This document shows, piece by piece, positions 45,455-58,472 of a stretch of 64,000 nucleotides of DNA. The position numbers and the translations under genes were made by a program. The DNA lies in assembly GCA_007556525.1 (NCBI GenBank), contig SWJS01000001.1, forward strand, positions 402,346 to 466,345. Direction: 5' to 3'. Numbering within the stretch: the first letter of the stretch is position 1; each line of letters starts with the position of its first letter. Source of the stretch: Lysobacteraceae bacterium CU05-9. GTDB lineage: Bacteria; Pseudomonadota; Gammaproteobacteria; Xanthomonadales; Xanthomonadaceae. The notes under the pieces are model-generated. The model was not told the origin of the DNA. It ran no database searches and worked only from the letters and a program-made list of their open reading frames with translations.

Positions 45455-46213
45455 ATGAGTGAAGAAACCATTCTCCGATTGGGCATCATCGTCGCCGGTG
45501 TTTTGTTGATGGCGTTGATTTTCTGGTTTGGCCGCCCAAGCGCGAAGACGCAAGGCGTCCGCCGCGAACGCAACGATCGCGAACCGGCGTTGCACGATGA
45601 CGCCGCGGCGAGTGAATCCACAGGCGATCATGCGGCAGATCCTGATCGTGACCTGCATGCACCGGTGACGAATGCGTTGACGGATGCAGAAGCTGGTGGC
45701 GAAAGCGGTGACCTCGAGTTTGGCACCGATATCGGTCGCCGTCGTACGGAGCGCATGGACAAAGTCGTGAAGCTTTATGTGGCTGCGCGTGCGGGTCACC
45801 AATTTGATGGTTCGGATGTCGTGGTTGCCGCTGAAAAGATCGGGACCGTCTTCGGTTACGGCAACGCTTTCCATCGTCTGGTGGAACGCAAGCCTTCGAT
45901 GGATCCGATTTACACGGTCGCGAACGTCCAGAATCAAGGCAGTTTGGATATCAACACGATTGCGAATATGCAAACTCCGGCGATTGCTTTTTATCTGATG
46001 CTGCCGGCACCAACGCCTGCGTTGGAAGCGTTCGACATGATGTTGCCGGCTGCAAAGCGAGCGACGGAATTGCTCAATGGTGTTTTGCTGGATGATCAGC
46101 AAAATGTGGTGAGCCGCCAGACCATCGCGCATATCCGTGAAGAATTGCGTCAGTACGACCGTGCGCATGAAATCAGCGAGACGAATGCCGGCAAGGGTTC
46201 GCGCTGGTCCTGA
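45455..46213 (+). CDS. zipA: Cell division protein ZipA
   Basis: ZipA tethers FtsZ to the inner membrane. The 252-residue protein has an N-terminal membrane anchor (residues about 7-26, LGIIVAGVLLMALIFWFG), a charged linker to about residue 105, and a C-terminal FtsZ-binding domain (VVKLYVAARAGHQFDGSDV onward). It lies 34 bases after smc and 6 before ligA, the conserved smc-zipA-ligA arrangement. The sequence is divergent, as usual for ZipA, so the linker carries little information. Confidence 0.9.
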   Translation: MSEETILRLGIIVAGVLLMALIFWFGRPSAKTQGVRRERNDREPALHDDAAASESTGDHAADPDRDLHAPVTNALTDAEAGGESGDLEFGTDIGRRRTERMDKVVKLYVAARAGHQFDGSDVVVAAEKIGTVFGYGNAFHRLVERKPSMDPIYTVANVQNQGSLDINTIANMQTPAIAFYLMLPAPTPALEAFDMMLPAAKRATELLNGVLLDDQQNVVSRQTIAHIREELRQYDRAHEISETNAGKGSRWS

Positions 46214-49514
<3,301 letters not shown>

Positions 49515-49567
49515 ACAGTCGAATAAGGCTAGGCTAACGGTGGGTTAATGGGATTTTGACTTTACCT

Positions 49568-49581
49568 TGCATTCGAATGCA
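49568..49581 (+). promoter_or_regulatory. Perfect 14-bp palindrome upstream of the DUF3011 gene
   Basis: TGCATTCGAATGCA is its own reverse complement. It follows a TTGACT box (49556-49561) and lies about 44 bases before the next ATG, so it may be a repressor operator overlapping a promoter. Confidence 0.5.
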
Positions 49582-49624
49582 GTTTCGGTAATTTGGAATC
49601 AGGACCCACAGGGAGATTACCGAA

Positions 49625-50242
49625 ATGACCCGTTTCCAAGCACTTTCCGCTTCCTTGCTTGCAGGAGCCATGGCGATTCCGCTGATGGGTTTCGCCGGCA
49701 ACGCAAACGCTCAGTACTACGGCAACAATTACAACAACTACGCGAACCAGGAACGCCTGCGTTGCGATTCACGAGATGGCCGCCAAAATGTATGCCGACC
49801 ACAAATCCAAGCCAACCAAATCCAGTTGGTCCGTAAATTCTCGAAGGCGCAGTGCATTGAGAACCGTACGTTTGGGTTGACGCGTGATGGCATGGTCTGG
49901 GTGAGCAACGGCTGCCGTGCAGACTTCGTCGTCTCGCAAACCAATAACCGTTGGGGCCGTAATGTCCCACGCGGTAATGCCTACGGCTACGGTCGCAACA
50001 ATGGCAACAGCCAGGGTAATGGCTACGGCGCAAACGGCGGTTATGCCTACGGTCAAACTTTCCGTTGCGAATCGACCAACGGTCGCGAAAACTTCTGTAA
50101 CGTCGATACCCGCGCCGGCATCCAGATGATTCGTCAGCTGTCCAGTGCTGCTTGCATCAATGGCCGCACCTTCGGCGTCCAGAACAATGGCGTTTGGGTG
50201 ACCAACGGTTGCCGTGCCGAGTTTGCGATCGGTCGTTACTAA
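49625..50242 (+). CDS. Secreted DUF3011-domain protein (two repeats)
   Basis: The 205-residue protein has a Sec signal peptide ([20 protein letters not shown], cleavage after ANA near residue 29) and two copies of a cysteine-containing repeat of DUF3011 type. Copy one is near residues 45-102, copy two near 146-203. Each runs C-x-S-x2-GR-x2-C ... C-x4-FG ... WV-x-NGCRA-x-F. A Gly/Asn/Tyr-rich spacer joins them. The function of the family is unknown. GGGAG about 10 bases before the ATG acts as ribosome-binding site. Confidence 0.82.
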   Translation: MTRFQALSASLLAGAMAIPLMGFAGNANAQYYGNNYNNYANQERLRCDSRDGRQNVCRPQIQANQIQLVRKFSKAQCIENRTFGLTRDGMVWVSNGCRADFVVSQTNNRWGRNVPRGNAYGYGRNNGNSQGNGYGANGGYAYGQTFRCESTNGRENFCNVDTRAGIQMIRQLSSAACINGRTFGVQNNGVWVTNGCRAEFAIGRY

Positions 50243-50267
50243 TCGCAAGTCACAATTCAACGCTTGA

Positions 50268-50273
50268 TACAAT
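50268..50273 (+). promoter_or_regulatory. -10 box of mtnA, placing the transcript start at the ATG
   Basis: TACAAT differs from consensus at one base. The expected start site is 50280, one base before the ATG at 50281. The -35 region is not well matched. Confidence 0.45.
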
Positions 50274-50280
50274 GGCGGAC

Positions 50281-51357
50281 ATGGATAACATGGCCGCCAT
50301 TGATTTTGACCGATACGATCGCATCCGTCCCATCCGTTGGGAAGGCGATCATCTGCAACTGCTGGATCAGCGCAAGCTTCCGTTTGCGACGGAATACGTC
50401 GAGTGTCGAACGTATCAGGATGTGGCGCAGGCGATTTTTGATCTGACTGTCCGTGGCGCACCGGCGATCGGTATCTCTGCGGCATACGGTGTCGTGCTGG
50501 CATCGTTTGATGTCAACGCGGCTGATGGTGTGGAAGCGCTCGCGAAACTCGAGCCAGCGATGCAGGTTTTGCATGATGCACGGCCGACGGCTGTGAACCT
50601 GGCGTGGGCGTTGGAACAGCTGCGTCATACGTTTCGTGCGAGTGGTGCCGATTGGAAAAACAAACTACTCGACCGCGCCAACGACATTGCCAAAGAAGAC
50701 CTCGCAGCGAACCGCAGTATGGGCATTGCAGGCGCAGAACTCATTGCACCGAACTCGCGCGTCATGACTCACTGCAATACGGGCTCATTGGCGACGGCGG
50801 GATTCGGCACGGCACTTGGCGTTATTCGAGCCGGTGTCGCGATGGGACGCATCAACAAGGTATTTGCGGGCGAGACTCGACCATGGATGCAGGGCGCGCG
50901 TTTGACGGCGTGGGAGCTGCAGGAAGATGGCATTGAGCCAACGTTGGTCGGTGACAGTGCGGCGGCTCACTTGATGAAGACTGGCGCGATCGATTGGGTC
51001 ATCGTTGGTGCCGATCGCATCTGTGCGAATGGCGATACCGCGAACAAAATCGGTACCTATGCACTCGCCATTGCTGCGAAACATCACGGACTGAAATTCA
51101 TGGTCGTGGCACCGGAATCGACGGTCGACATGGGCACAGCGAACGGTGATTTGATTCACATCGAAGAGCGCGATCCGCAGGAATTGCTCGGTATCGGTGG
51201 AGTGCGAACGGCGGCTCCGGGCATCAATGCGTGGAACCCTGTTTTTGACGTAACGCCTTCCGAATTGATCGACGCCATCGTGACCGAAAAGGGTGTGATC
51301 GAACATCCAAACGCGGAAAAAATGCGGGCTGTCTTCGGACAGATGTCAAGCACGTAA
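50281..51357 (+). CDS. mtnA: S-methyl-5-thioribose-1-phosphate isomerase
   Basis: MtnA isomerises methylthioribose-1-phosphate to methylthioribulose-1-phosphate in methionine salvage. The 358-residue protein has the family motifs [51 protein letters not shown] and [21 protein letters not shown]. Methionine codons at 50272, 50281 and 50290 all come before the conserved region; 50281 fits the predicted transcript start. It sits before gyrA, an order known from Xanthomonas. Confidence 0.93.
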   Translation: MDNMAAIDFDRYDRIRPIRWEGDHLQLLDQRKLPFATEYVECRTYQDVAQAIFDLTVRGAPAIGISAAYGVVLASFDVNAADGVEALAKLEPAMQVLHDARPTAVNLAWALEQLRHTFRASGADWKNKLLDRANDIAKEDLAANRSMGIAGAELIAPNSRVMTHCNTGSLATAGFGTALGVIRAGVAMGRINKVFAGETRPWMQGARLTAWELQEDGIEPTLVGDSAAAHLMKTGAIDWVIVGADRICANGDTANKIGTYALAIAAKHHGLKFMVVAPESTVDMGTANGDLIHIEERDPQELLGIGGVRTAAPGINAWNPVFDVTPSELIDAIVTEKGVIEHPNAEKMRAVFGQMSST

Positions 51358-51415
51358 AATCAGTGATTTCCTAGGGGTTTATGGGCTTTTTGCCTATAAG
51401 GGAAGGGGTCATTCA

Positions 51416-51424
51416 TGCTATAAT
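51416..51424 (+). promoter_or_regulatory. Extended -10 promoter of gyrA
   Basis: TGCTATAAT is an extended -10 (TGn followed by a perfect TATAAT). No convincing -35 is seen, which extended -10 promoters tolerate. The leader would be about 30 bases. Confidence 0.7.
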
Positions 51425-51461
51425 TGTGGATTGATTTACACCATCATGAAGCAGAGTCTGA

Positions 51462-54164
51462 ATGACCGATTTAGCCAAGGAAATTATCCCAATTAACCTT
51501 GAAGACGAGATGCGCCGTAGTTACCTCGACTACGCCATGAGCGTCATCATTGGACGGGCACTCCCAGACGCACGAGACGGTCTGAAGCCGGTCCATCGCC
51601 GCGCACTTTTTGCGATGAATGAGCTGGGTGCTCATTCGAATAAACCTTATTACAAGTCTGCCCGTATCGTCGGTGACGTCATCGGTAAGTATCACCCGCA
51701 TGGTGACTCCGCCGTTTACGACACGTTGGTCCGTATGGCGCAGCCTTTCTCGTTGCGTTACTTGCTCGTTGACGGTCAAGGTAACTTCGGCAGCGTCGAC
51801 GGCGATCCGGCTGCAGCGATGCGTTACACCGAAGCGCGCATGTCGAAGCTCGCGCATGAGCTGATGGCTGACATCGACAAGGATACGGTCGACTTCCATC
51901 CGAACTACGACGAGAAGGAACTCGAACCTGACGTCCTGCCAACGCGCGTCCCGAACTTGCTGGTCAATGGTTCGAGTGGTATCGCCGTGGGTATGGCGAC
52001 AAACATTCCGCCGCACAACATGCGCGAAGTGATCGATGCGACGTTGGCGCTGATTGATCAGCCGGACCTGACGGTCGACGGTTTGATGGAATACATTCCA
52101 GGACCTGACTTCCCAACCGGTGGCATCATCAACGGAACGGCAGGTATCATCGCCGGCTACCGTACCGGTCGTGGTCGCGTGCGCATGCGTGCCCGCGCAG
52201 AAATTGAAGTGGCAGCAAACGGTCGCGAAGCGATTGCGATTAGCGAGATTCCTTACCAGGTCAACAAGGCGCGTTTGATTGAACGCATTGCTGAGTTGGT
52301 GAAAGAGAAGAAGCTCGAAGGCATCAGTGAGTTGCGTGATGAGTCCGATAAGGACGGCATGCGCATCTACATCGAGATCAAGCGCGGTGAATCTGCGGAA
52401 GTGGTTTTGAATAACCTCTATCAGCAGACCCAGATGGAATCGACGTTCGGCATCAACATGGTCGCGATCGTGGATGGACGTCCACGCACGTTGAACTTGA
52501 AGGAGCTGCTGGAGATTTTCCTCCGTCACCGCCGTGAAGTGGTGACCCGTCGCACGGTGTTTGAACTGCGCAAGGCGCGTCAACGTGCACACATCCTTGA
52601 AGGCTTGACGGTTGCGTTGGCGAACATCGACGAGATGATCGAGTTGATCAAGTCGTCGGCGAATGCGAACGAAGCGCGTGAGCGCATGGTTGCGCGTACG
52701 TGGGATGCGTCGGTTGTGAAGTCCTTGCTGAAAGCAGCCGGTAACTCCGCAGACGCCTCGCGTCCGGATGATTTGCCGAAGGGTTGTGGTATCACCGAGA
52801 GCGGTCAGTACCAGCTGTCAGAAGAACAAGCACAAGCGATTCTGGAAATGCGTTTGCACCGTTTGACGGGTCTTGAACAAGACAAGCTGACGGAAGAGTA
52901 CAAGCAACTGCTGGTTGAGATTCAACGTTTGATTTTGATTTTGACCGATCCAAGCGAACTGTTGAATGTCATTCGCGAAGAGTTGAATAAGGTTCGTGAT
53001 GATTTTGGCGATGACCGTCGTTCGGAAATCCGTGAGTCCGAAGAAGATCTGGATGTCCTGGATCTGATTGCACCGGAAGAAGTCGTTGTGACATTCTCCA
53101 ATGCGGGTTACGTCAAGCGTCAATCGCCGGATGTCTATCGTTCGCAACGTCGTGGTGGTCGTGGTCGTAACGCAGCCAGCACGAAGGACGAAGATTCGAT
53201 CGATCAGTTGTGGCTGGTGAATACGCACGATACCTTGCTGACGTTTACGAGCAAGGGCAAGGTGTTCTGGATGCCGGTTTACAAGTTGCCGGAAGCGGGC
53301 CCGAATGCGTTGGGTCGTCCGATCGTGAATTGGATCTCGCTGGAAGAAGGTGAGAAGGTTCAGGCGGTTTTGCCGATCCGTGAGTACGAAGAAGGCAAGT
53401 TTGTGTTCTTCGCAACGCGTAAGGGCACGGTCAAGAAGACGCCGTTGAAGGAATTTGAATATCAACTGGCTCGTGGCAAGATTGCGATCAAGCTGGATGA
53501 TGACGATTCCTTGGTGAACGTTGCACTGACCAACGGTGAGCGTGACATCATGTTGTTCGCGTCGAATGGTAAGGCGGTTCGTTTCGACGAATCGACCGTG
53601 CGTTCGATGGGCCGTACAGCAGCGGGTGTCCGTGGCATTCGATTGGCGCAGGGCGAAGAAGACATCGACGTCGAAGAAATCGAAGTCGAAGACGGTGCAG
53701 ATGTCGCTGAAGTCGACGCAACGGAGAACAACGGCGACGCACGTGTGGTGAGTTTGATCGTGGTGCGCGGCGATGGCGATATTTTGACGGCATCAGAGCA
53801 CGGCTACGGCAAGCGCACGACGTTGGATTCGTATCCGAAGCGTGGTCGTGGTTCGAAGGGCGTTATCGCGTTGAAAACCTCGAGGCGTAACGGTGAGATG
53901 GTCGGTGCGATTCAGTTGACCGACGATCAGGATGTTTTGTTGATCTCTGACGGCGGTACGTTGGTGCGCACGCCATCGACTTCGATCTCGCAAGTCGGCC
54001 GTAACACGCAAGGCGTAACGCTGATCAAGCTGGCAGACGGTGAACGCCTGCAAGCCATCGAATGTTTGGATGCCTATCTGGACGGTGAAGCGGAAGATGC
54101 TGAAGTCGTAGCGGACGCAGCCGAAACAACAGCACCGGAAACCCCGGAAACACCCGCTGAGTAA
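51462..54164 (+). CDS. gyrA: DNA gyrase subunit A
   Basis: GyrA cuts and rejoins DNA in negative supercoiling. The 900-residue protein has the active tyrosine Tyr122 ([11 protein letters not shown]). The quinolone-resistance region reads [17 protein letters not shown] with Ser83 and Asp87, the wild-type residues in E. coli numbering. The C-terminal beta-pinwheel has the GyrA box QRRGGRGR near residue 560. An acidic insertion ([20 protein letters not shown] and on, near residues 729-755) and an acidic C-terminal tail are lineage features. Confidence 0.97.
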   Translation: MTDLAKEIIPINLEDEMRRSYLDYAMSVIIGRALPDARDGLKPVHRRALFAMNELGAHSNKPYYKSARIVGDVIGKYHPHGDSAVYDTLVRMAQPFSLRYLLVDGQGNFGSVDGDPAAAMRYTEARMSKLAHELMADIDKDTVDFHPNYDEKELEPDVLPTRVPNLLVNGSSGIAVGMATNIPPHNMREVIDATLALIDQPDLTVDGLMEYIPGPDFPTGGIINGTAGIIAGYRTGRGRVRMRARAEIEVAANGREAIAISEIPYQVNKARLIERIAELVKEKKLEGISELRDESDKDGMRIYIEIKRGESAEVVLNNLYQQTQMESTFGINMVAIVDGRPRTLNLKELLEIFLRHRREVVTRRTVFELRKARQRAHILEGLTVALANIDEMIELIKSSANANEARERMVARTWDASVVKSLLKAAGNSADASRPDDLPKGCGITESGQYQLSEEQAQAILEMRLHRLTGLEQDKLTEEYKQLLVEIQRLILILTDPSELLNVIREELNKVRDDFGDDRRSEIRESEEDLDVLDLIAPEEVVVTFSNAGYVKRQSPDVYRSQRRGGRGRNAASTKDEDSIDQLWLVNTHDTLLTFTSKGKVFWMPVYKLPEAGPNALGRPIVNWISLEEGEKVQAVLPIREYEEGKFVFFATRKGTVKKTPLKEFEYQLARGKIAIKLDDDDSLVNVALTNGERDIMLFASNGKAVRFDESTVRSMGRTAAGVRGIRLAQGEEDIDVEEIEVEDGADVAEVDATENNGDARVVSLIVVRGDGDILTASEHGYGKRTTLDSYPKRGRGSKGVIALKTSRRNGEMVGAIQLTDDQDVLLISDGGTLVRTPSTSISQVGRNTQGVTLIKLADGERLQAIECLDAYLDGEAEDAEVVADAAETTAPETPETPAE

Positions 54165-54187
54165 TCAGCGGCGCTTAGAAACACGGG

Positions 54188-54215
54188 AAAGCACCAGTTT
54201 TACTGGTGCTTTTTT
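54188..54215 (+). terminator. Rho-independent terminator after gyrA
   Basis: AAAGCACCAG and CTGGTGCTTT flank the loop TTTTA, followed by further T residues. The minus-strand peroxiredoxin stop codon (54200-54202) is located in the loop, so the right arm is also coding sequence. Confidence 0.9.
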
Positions 54216-54700
54216 CGTTCCTGGAGCTGCTCGAGGACGTGTTCGGCGGAAGAGACGCGGAATTCGCCAGGCGCTTCCACGTTGACGATTTGAGCGACGC
54301 CATCTTCGACGTACAAAGCGAAGCGCTTCGAGCGCAGTCCCATCCCGTAAGCGGACGCATCACGCTCGAGACCCAGTTCGCGCGTAAAAACTGCATTGCC
54401 ATCCGCAAGCAAGCGGAGATCTTCGGGTGCGCCCTGTATTTTGGCCCAGGCATCCATCACGTAGGCATCGTTCACCGCGATGCCGATCACATCCACGCCC
54501 AGCGCACGAAACGCGTCCATGTGCTGAATGTAGCCAGGCAAATGGGCTTCGGAGCAGGTTGGGGTAAACGCGCCGGGGACAGCGAACAAAACCACCTTAC
54601 GCCCGTCAAACAGTTCCGCCGTCGATACCTCCTGAACGGTATCGTTGTGAATGTGCTGCAGATTCGCGAGTGGAATCGTTTGTCCGGTTTCGATGGTCAT
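54200..54700 (-). CDS. Peroxiredoxin (Prx5-type)
   Basis: The 166-residue protein belongs to the Prx5 thiol peroxidase group, with the peroxidatic cysteine Cys49 in VPGAFTPTCSEAHLPGY. A typical resolving cysteine is not present elsewhere in the chain, consistent with 1-Cys or glutathione/glutaredoxin-dependent members. The ATG at 54700 is chosen over an in-frame TTG at 54709, with AAGAG about 10 bases upstream. It diverges from the DnaJ-like gene and converges with gyrA. Confidence 0.92.
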   Translation of the reverse strand: MTIETGQTIPLANLQHIHNDTVQEVSTAELFDGRKVVLFAVPGAFTPTCSEAHLPGYIQHMDAFRALGVDVIGIAVNDAYVMDAWAKIQGAPEDLRLLADGNAVFTRELGLERDASAYGMGLRSKRFALYVEDGVAQIVNVEAPGEFRVSSAEHVLEQLQERKKHQ

Positions 54701-54767
54701 GGGGTTCAACTCTTAACGTGGTTCGGTTTATTCTAGAGGTTCAATTGTTTAACTGGTGTTTTTGGGA

Positions 54768-55727
54768 ATGCAATTCAAGGATTACTATCAGATTCTGGGT
54801 GTGGAACCGACTGCGGGTGAGGCGGAAATCAAAACGGCATTCCGTCGTTTGGCGCGCAAATTCCATCCCGACGTGAGCAAGGAACCTGATGCCGAGGACC
54901 GATTCAAGGACATCAACGAAGCGTATGAAGCGCTGCGTGATCCCGAAAAGCGAAAGGCCTACGATCAACTACGCGCGCAAGGTTACCGTCCGGGTGAAGA
55001 GATTAATCCCGGATTTGGTGGCGGCTATGGAGCGCCGAGTGGATTCGGGGATGTGGATTTCGAGGAGATTTTTGCAGGACGTGGTGGACCGTCCGGCAAT
55101 GACGACTTCAGTGATTTCTTTGAGCAGATTTTCCGTTCCCAGCGCGGTGGCTACCGCGGCGGCGGTGGTGGCTTCGACGGGTTCGAAGGCTTCGGCGGTG
55201 GCGGACCGCAACCGGGTCGTTCCACCCAACCGCGCCCACCATCACGCGTCAAGCTGGCCGTGAGCCTCGAACAAGTTTACGAAGGACAGACCGTCCGCAT
55301 CAGTGTCAACAACAAGACCATCGACCTGAAGATTCCTAAGGGCATCGGCGTTGGCCAGAGCATCCGGCTAGCAGGGCAGGGGCAGGGTGGCTCGGACCTG
55401 ATGATCGAAATTGATTACGCGGCGCATCCGAAGTTTGAAGTGGATGGACGGAATATTTTTTATACGGCGGAAATCACGCCTTGGGATGCCGCACTCGGCA
55501 CGAAGATGAATGTCCCAACCCTCGGCGGCGATGTCACCATCACGATCCCGCCGAATTCAGAATCCGGCAAAAAACTCCGCCTCCGCGGCCGCGGCATTCC
55601 AGCACCAGCAAGCGGTAAATTCCCGCCAGGCGATGAGATTGTCGAGTTGGAAGTCGTCGCACCGAAGGCAACGACGGAAGAGCAGAAAGAAGCTTACCGC
55701 AAGCTCAAGGAAGCGTTCGAAGCGTAA
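54768..55727 (+). CDS. cbpA: DnaJ-like curved-DNA-binding chaperone (CbpA type)
   Basis: The 319-residue protein has an N-terminal J domain with HPD at residues 33-35, a Gly/Phe-rich linker (residues about 75-155), and the DnaJ C-terminal substrate-binding domains, but no zinc-finger region, so it is CbpA-like and not DnaJ itself. It should stimulate DnaK ATPase. The ATG at 54768 (MQFKDYYQILGV) matches the family N-terminus. CbpA also binds curved DNA in E. coli; that cannot be judged here. No cbpM follows. Confidence 0.9.
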   Translation: MQFKDYYQILGVEPTAGEAEIKTAFRRLARKFHPDVSKEPDAEDRFKDINEAYEALRDPEKRKAYDQLRAQGYRPGEEINPGFGGGYGAPSGFGDVDFEEIFAGRGGPSGNDDFSDFFEQIFRSQRGGYRGGGGGFDGFEGFGGGGPQPGRSTQPRPPSRVKLAVSLEQVYEGQTVRISVNNKTIDLKIPKGIGVGQSIRLAGQGQGGSDLMIEIDYAAHPKFEVDGRNIFYTAEITPWDAALGTKMNVPTLGGDVTITIPPNSESGKKLRLRGRGIPAPASGKFPPGDEIVELEVVAPKATTEEQKEAYRKLKEAFEA

Positions 55728-56339
55728 TTACAGCGCTTCGATCGCAGCCAGCATGGCGCGGCGACGGATCAGGAAATCCCATAACGTCCCGCCCATTTGA
55801 CGCCACAGAACAGCAGCACGCAACGCGCCGAGCAGCATCGCACGGATTTCGGCAACGACATCCGGACGGTTGAGATATTGCGGATTGCCTTGCACCATGA
55901 CGTTCGGCTTCAACTTCGAAATCGTGTTCGAATACAAATCACCGAGCTTGCGCAACGTATCCGGATCATTGTATTCTCCGTTGTGCGCTTCACGTTGCAA
56001 GGTGCGGATACCATTTTGGACAGCATCAATCGTTGACGGCTCATCCATGAAACGACGCTCGAGCTGAAAGACCGTCACGGCCATCTTGCTCAGCGTCTCG
56101 TCCTTGTCCTCATCCTGCAAATAGGATTTCAATAACGACAAACCACGCGCCACTGCATGGCGGTTGCCATAAACGGCAGTCACCGAAGCAGAATCAATGC
56201 GAAAAATCGAATCCGCAATCGGACGCACCCGCGCATCTTCGGCAGTGCCGGTTTCTGCCAGCTGGCGGACTTGCGTCAACGCCTGCAGCAAACCTGCCAA
56301 AGCCAAAACGCGACCCGTCATCGAATCGTTGTTGCTCAT
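55728..56339 (-). CDS. hflD: High frequency lysogenization protein HflD homolog
   Basis: HflD is a helical, membrane-associated protein that binds the lambda CII factor in E. coli; its normal role is unclear. The 203-residue protein matches family length and has LAGLLQALTQVRQLAETGTA near residue 14 and GNPQYLNRPDVVAEIRAMLLGALRAAVLW (core NRPDVVAEIRAMLLGALR) near residue 150. It follows mnmA on the same strand after 40 bases, the same nudJ-mnmA-hflD order as in E. coli. Confidence 0.92.
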   Translation of the reverse strand: MSNNDSMTGRVLALAGLLQALTQVRQLAETGTAEDARVRPIADSIFRIDSASVTAVYGNRHAVARGLSLLKSYLQDEDKDETLSKMAVTVFQLERRFMDEPSTIDAVQNGIRTLQREAHNGEYNDPDTLRKLGDLYSNTISKLKPNVMVQGNPQYLNRPDVVAEIRAMLLGALRAAVLWRQMGGTLWDFLIRRRAMLAAIEAL

Positions 56340-56379
56340 GCGATGTAAATTCCTTGCTTCATAACGTTTGATCTATGGT

Positions 56380-57489
56380 CTATGCAGCCAATTTCAATTC
56401 AAGCGGTGCGTTCGTTGATTCAATCACTGCGCCACCCAAACACACATCACCATCGTATAGAACCAACGATTGACCCGGAGTCACCGCGCGTTGCGGCGTC
56501 GCAAACTCAACGTGCAGCGAACCATCGTCCTGCAGGGTCACATTCGCTTCGCTCGGCGTCTGGCGATACAACGTTTGCGCAAGACACGTGAAAGATTGCG
56601 AAGGCGCGACACCACGCACCCAATGCATCGGCTCCGACCGCAATTCCGTCGACTGCAGGAACGGCTCGCCGAGACATTGATCCACATAAAGAATATTGTT
56701 CGGCACATCCTTGCCCACCACAAACCACGGCGCCTGCGGGAAATCACGCATGCCACCGATGTGCAGACCTTCGCGCTGACCCAAGGTATAGAAGAAAACA
56801 CCTTGATGCTGGCCAATCACGCGACCCGACGGCGTTTGCATTTCACCTTCGCGGACCGGCAGATACTGCGATAGGAACGTGCGGAAATCACGCTCACCGA
56901 TGAAACAAATGCCGGTCGAATCCTTCTTCGCCGCCGTCGCCAACTCATGCTCCGACGCAATCTCACGCACACGCGTCTTCAACATCTCGCCCAACGGAAA
57001 CTTCGTCGCGGACAACTGCGCCTGACCAAGCTGATGCAAAAAATACGTCTGATCCTTCGACCGATCCGCAGCACGCAACAACTGGAATTCACCATCCACT
57101 TCACGCACTCGCGCGTAATGACCCGTCGCAATATGCGATGCACCTAACTCACGCGCAGCATCGAGAAAATACTTGAACTTGATTTCGCGGTTACACAAGA
57201 TGTCCGGATTCGGCGTGCGACCCCGCGCATACTCCGCCAGAAAGTGCTCAAAAACACCTTCCCAATACTGTCCCGAGAAATTCCGGAAGTGAATTGGGAT
57301 GCCCAACTTGCCAGCCACCGCAACGGCATCACGGCGATCATCTTCCGCACGGCAATCACCGGAACCATCGTCTTCCCAGTTCTGCATGAAGAGACCGGCG
57401 ATGCTTTCGCCTTGACGCAACAGCTCAATGGCAGCGACCGAAGAGTCGACGCCACCGGACAATCCAACAATGGTTTGCGGCTTGCTCAT
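56380..57489 (-). CDS. mnmA: tRNA-specific 2-thiouridylase MnmA
   Basis: MnmA puts sulfur on U34 of tRNA-Lys, Glu and Gln. The 369-residue protein starts [17 protein letters not shown], with the PP-loop ATP site at residues 10-17, the catalytic Cys99 in [12 protein letters not shown] and Cys195 in [10 protein letters not shown]. The frame extends upstream, but ATG 57489 overlaps the stop of the NudJ gene as ATGA, the normal bacterial arrangement. Confidence 0.96.
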   Translation of the reverse strand: MSKPQTIVGLSGGVDSSVAAIELLRQGESIAGLFMQNWEDDGSGDCRAEDDRRDAVAVAGKLGIPIHFRNFSGQYWEGVFEHFLAEYARGRTPNPDILCNREIKFKYFLDAARELGASHIATGHYARVREVDGEFQLLRAADRSKDQTYFLHQLGQAQLSATKFPLGEMLKTRVREIASEHELATAAKKDSTGICFIGERDFRTFLSQYLPVREGEMQTPSGRVIGQHQGVFFYTLGQREGLHIGGMRDFPQAPWFVVGKDVPNNILYVDQCLGEPFLQSTELRSEPMHWVRGVAPSQSFTCLAQTLYRQTPSEANVTLQDDGSLHVEFATPQRAVTPGQSLVLYDGDVCLGGAVIESTNAPLELKLAA

Positions 57490-57971
57490 GTCAGCTGAGC
57501 GAGCATGTCCAACGGAAAACGGCGGCCTTCCCAATAATGTTCCAACACGCGCAAAACCAACGGCGAACGCAAGCGAGACGACTCCGCAACGATCTCATCG
57601 CGCGTCAACCACACTGCTTGCTCAATTCCGGAATCCAACGGCAACGACGGATCATGCGACACCGCATCACCGATGAACGCAAACCGCAGATACTGCTTGC
57701 CACTGCCACCTTCTTCAACCGATGGCGCCGTCCACTGATACGCACCGAGGAACGCCTTCAATTGCACAGTCCAGCCGGTCTCTTCCAAAGTCTCACGCAA
57801 CGCCGCGTCGAGAATGGATTCATTCGGCTCCAGATGACCCGCGGGCTGGTTGATCACCAAGCGCCCCTGGCTCGAACTCATTTCTTCAACCATGAGAAAA
57901 CGACCGTCGCGCTCCACAATCGTCGCCACAGTCACATCCGGTTGCCAGAATCGGCCTTCTTTATAGCTCAA
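57486..57971 (-). CDS. nudJ: Nudix hydrolase, NudJ type (phosphatase)
   Basis: The 161-residue protein has a complete Nudix box at residues 45-67 ([16 protein letters not shown], then TLEETGW). NudJ of E. coli hydrolyses nucleoside and thiamine pyrophosphates; the substrate here is inferred from family and from its place upstream of mnmA and hflD. The start codon faces clpS across a 92-base divergent region. Confidence 0.9.
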   Translation of the reverse strand: MSYKEGRFWQPDVTVATIVERDGRFLMVEEMSSSQGRLVINQPAGHLEPNESILDAALRETLEETGWTVQLKAFLGAYQWTAPSVEEGGSGKQYLRFAFIGDAVSHDPSLPLDSGIEQAVWLTRDEIVAESSRLRSPLVLRVLEHYWEGRRFPLDMLAQLT

Positions 57972-58026
57972 AAAACGACTCCAAGTCGCAAGGTTAACTG
58001 TCTATTTTAGACCGTAATTGACCTAT

Positions 58027-58056
58027 TTCACGGGTCTGGCGGCGCTGGCTTATAAT
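58027..58056 (+). promoter_or_regulatory. Promoter of clpS, predicting a near-leaderless mRNA
   Basis: TTCACG (58027-58032) and a perfect TATAAT (58051-58056) are 18 bases apart. The expected start site is 58063, one base before the clpS ATG, and there is no ribosome-binding site. Confidence 0.65.
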
Positions 58057-58063
58057 ATTGCCC

Positions 58064-58381
58064 ATGCCAAATAATGAACATGAGCGCGATCACGGCACCA
58101 TCGTCGTGCCGGACAAGCCCGACGTTGCCAAACCGCCGCTGTACACGGTGCTGCTGCTGAATGACGATTACACCCCAATGGAGTTTGTGGTGGAGGTGCT
58201 GACGCGGTTTTTTGACTTGGATGTGGAGCGTGCAACGCAGATCATGTTGCATGTCCATACGCGTGGCCGTGGCGTCTGCGGTGTCTACACGCGCGAAATT
58301 GCGGAAGCGAAAGTGGCGATGGTCAACGACTATGCCCGCAGCAATCAACATCCGTTGATGTGCACGATGGAGCAAGCCTAA
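58064..58381 (+). CDS. clpS: ATP-dependent Clp protease adaptor ClpS
   Basis: ClpS delivers proteins with N-degron residues (Leu, Phe, Tyr, Trp) to ClpAP. The 105-residue protein has the conserved core [20 protein letters not shown] (near residue 28) and the pattern [21 protein letters not shown]. The ATG at 58064 gives the usual N-terminus; an in-frame TTG lies 6 bases upstream. clpA follows 91 bases later, with its own ribosome-binding site. Confidence 0.96.
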   Translation: MPNNEHERDHGTIVVPDKPDVAKPPLYTVLLLNDDYTPMEFVVEVLTRFFDLDVERATQIMLHVHTRGRGVCGVYTREIAEAKVAMVNDYARSNQHPLMCTMEQA

Positions 58382-58472
58382 ACGCAGGTTAACGGGGTTT
58401 TGCGCAGGATTGCATTTATTGCGCAGGAGCCCCACATTGATAGCTAGATCGATTTTTTAAGGACGACTGTCC

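Noticed and set aside
51360-51410. Possible terminator after mtnA near GGGCTTTTTGCC
   Set aside because: No stable stem precedes the T run; the promoter of gyrA immediately follows.
58382-58472. Repeated GCGCAGGA units between clpS and clpA considered as an RNA gene or terminator
   Set aside because: Pairing is limited to a short self-complementary TGCGCA and there is no T tract. I see nothing definite.
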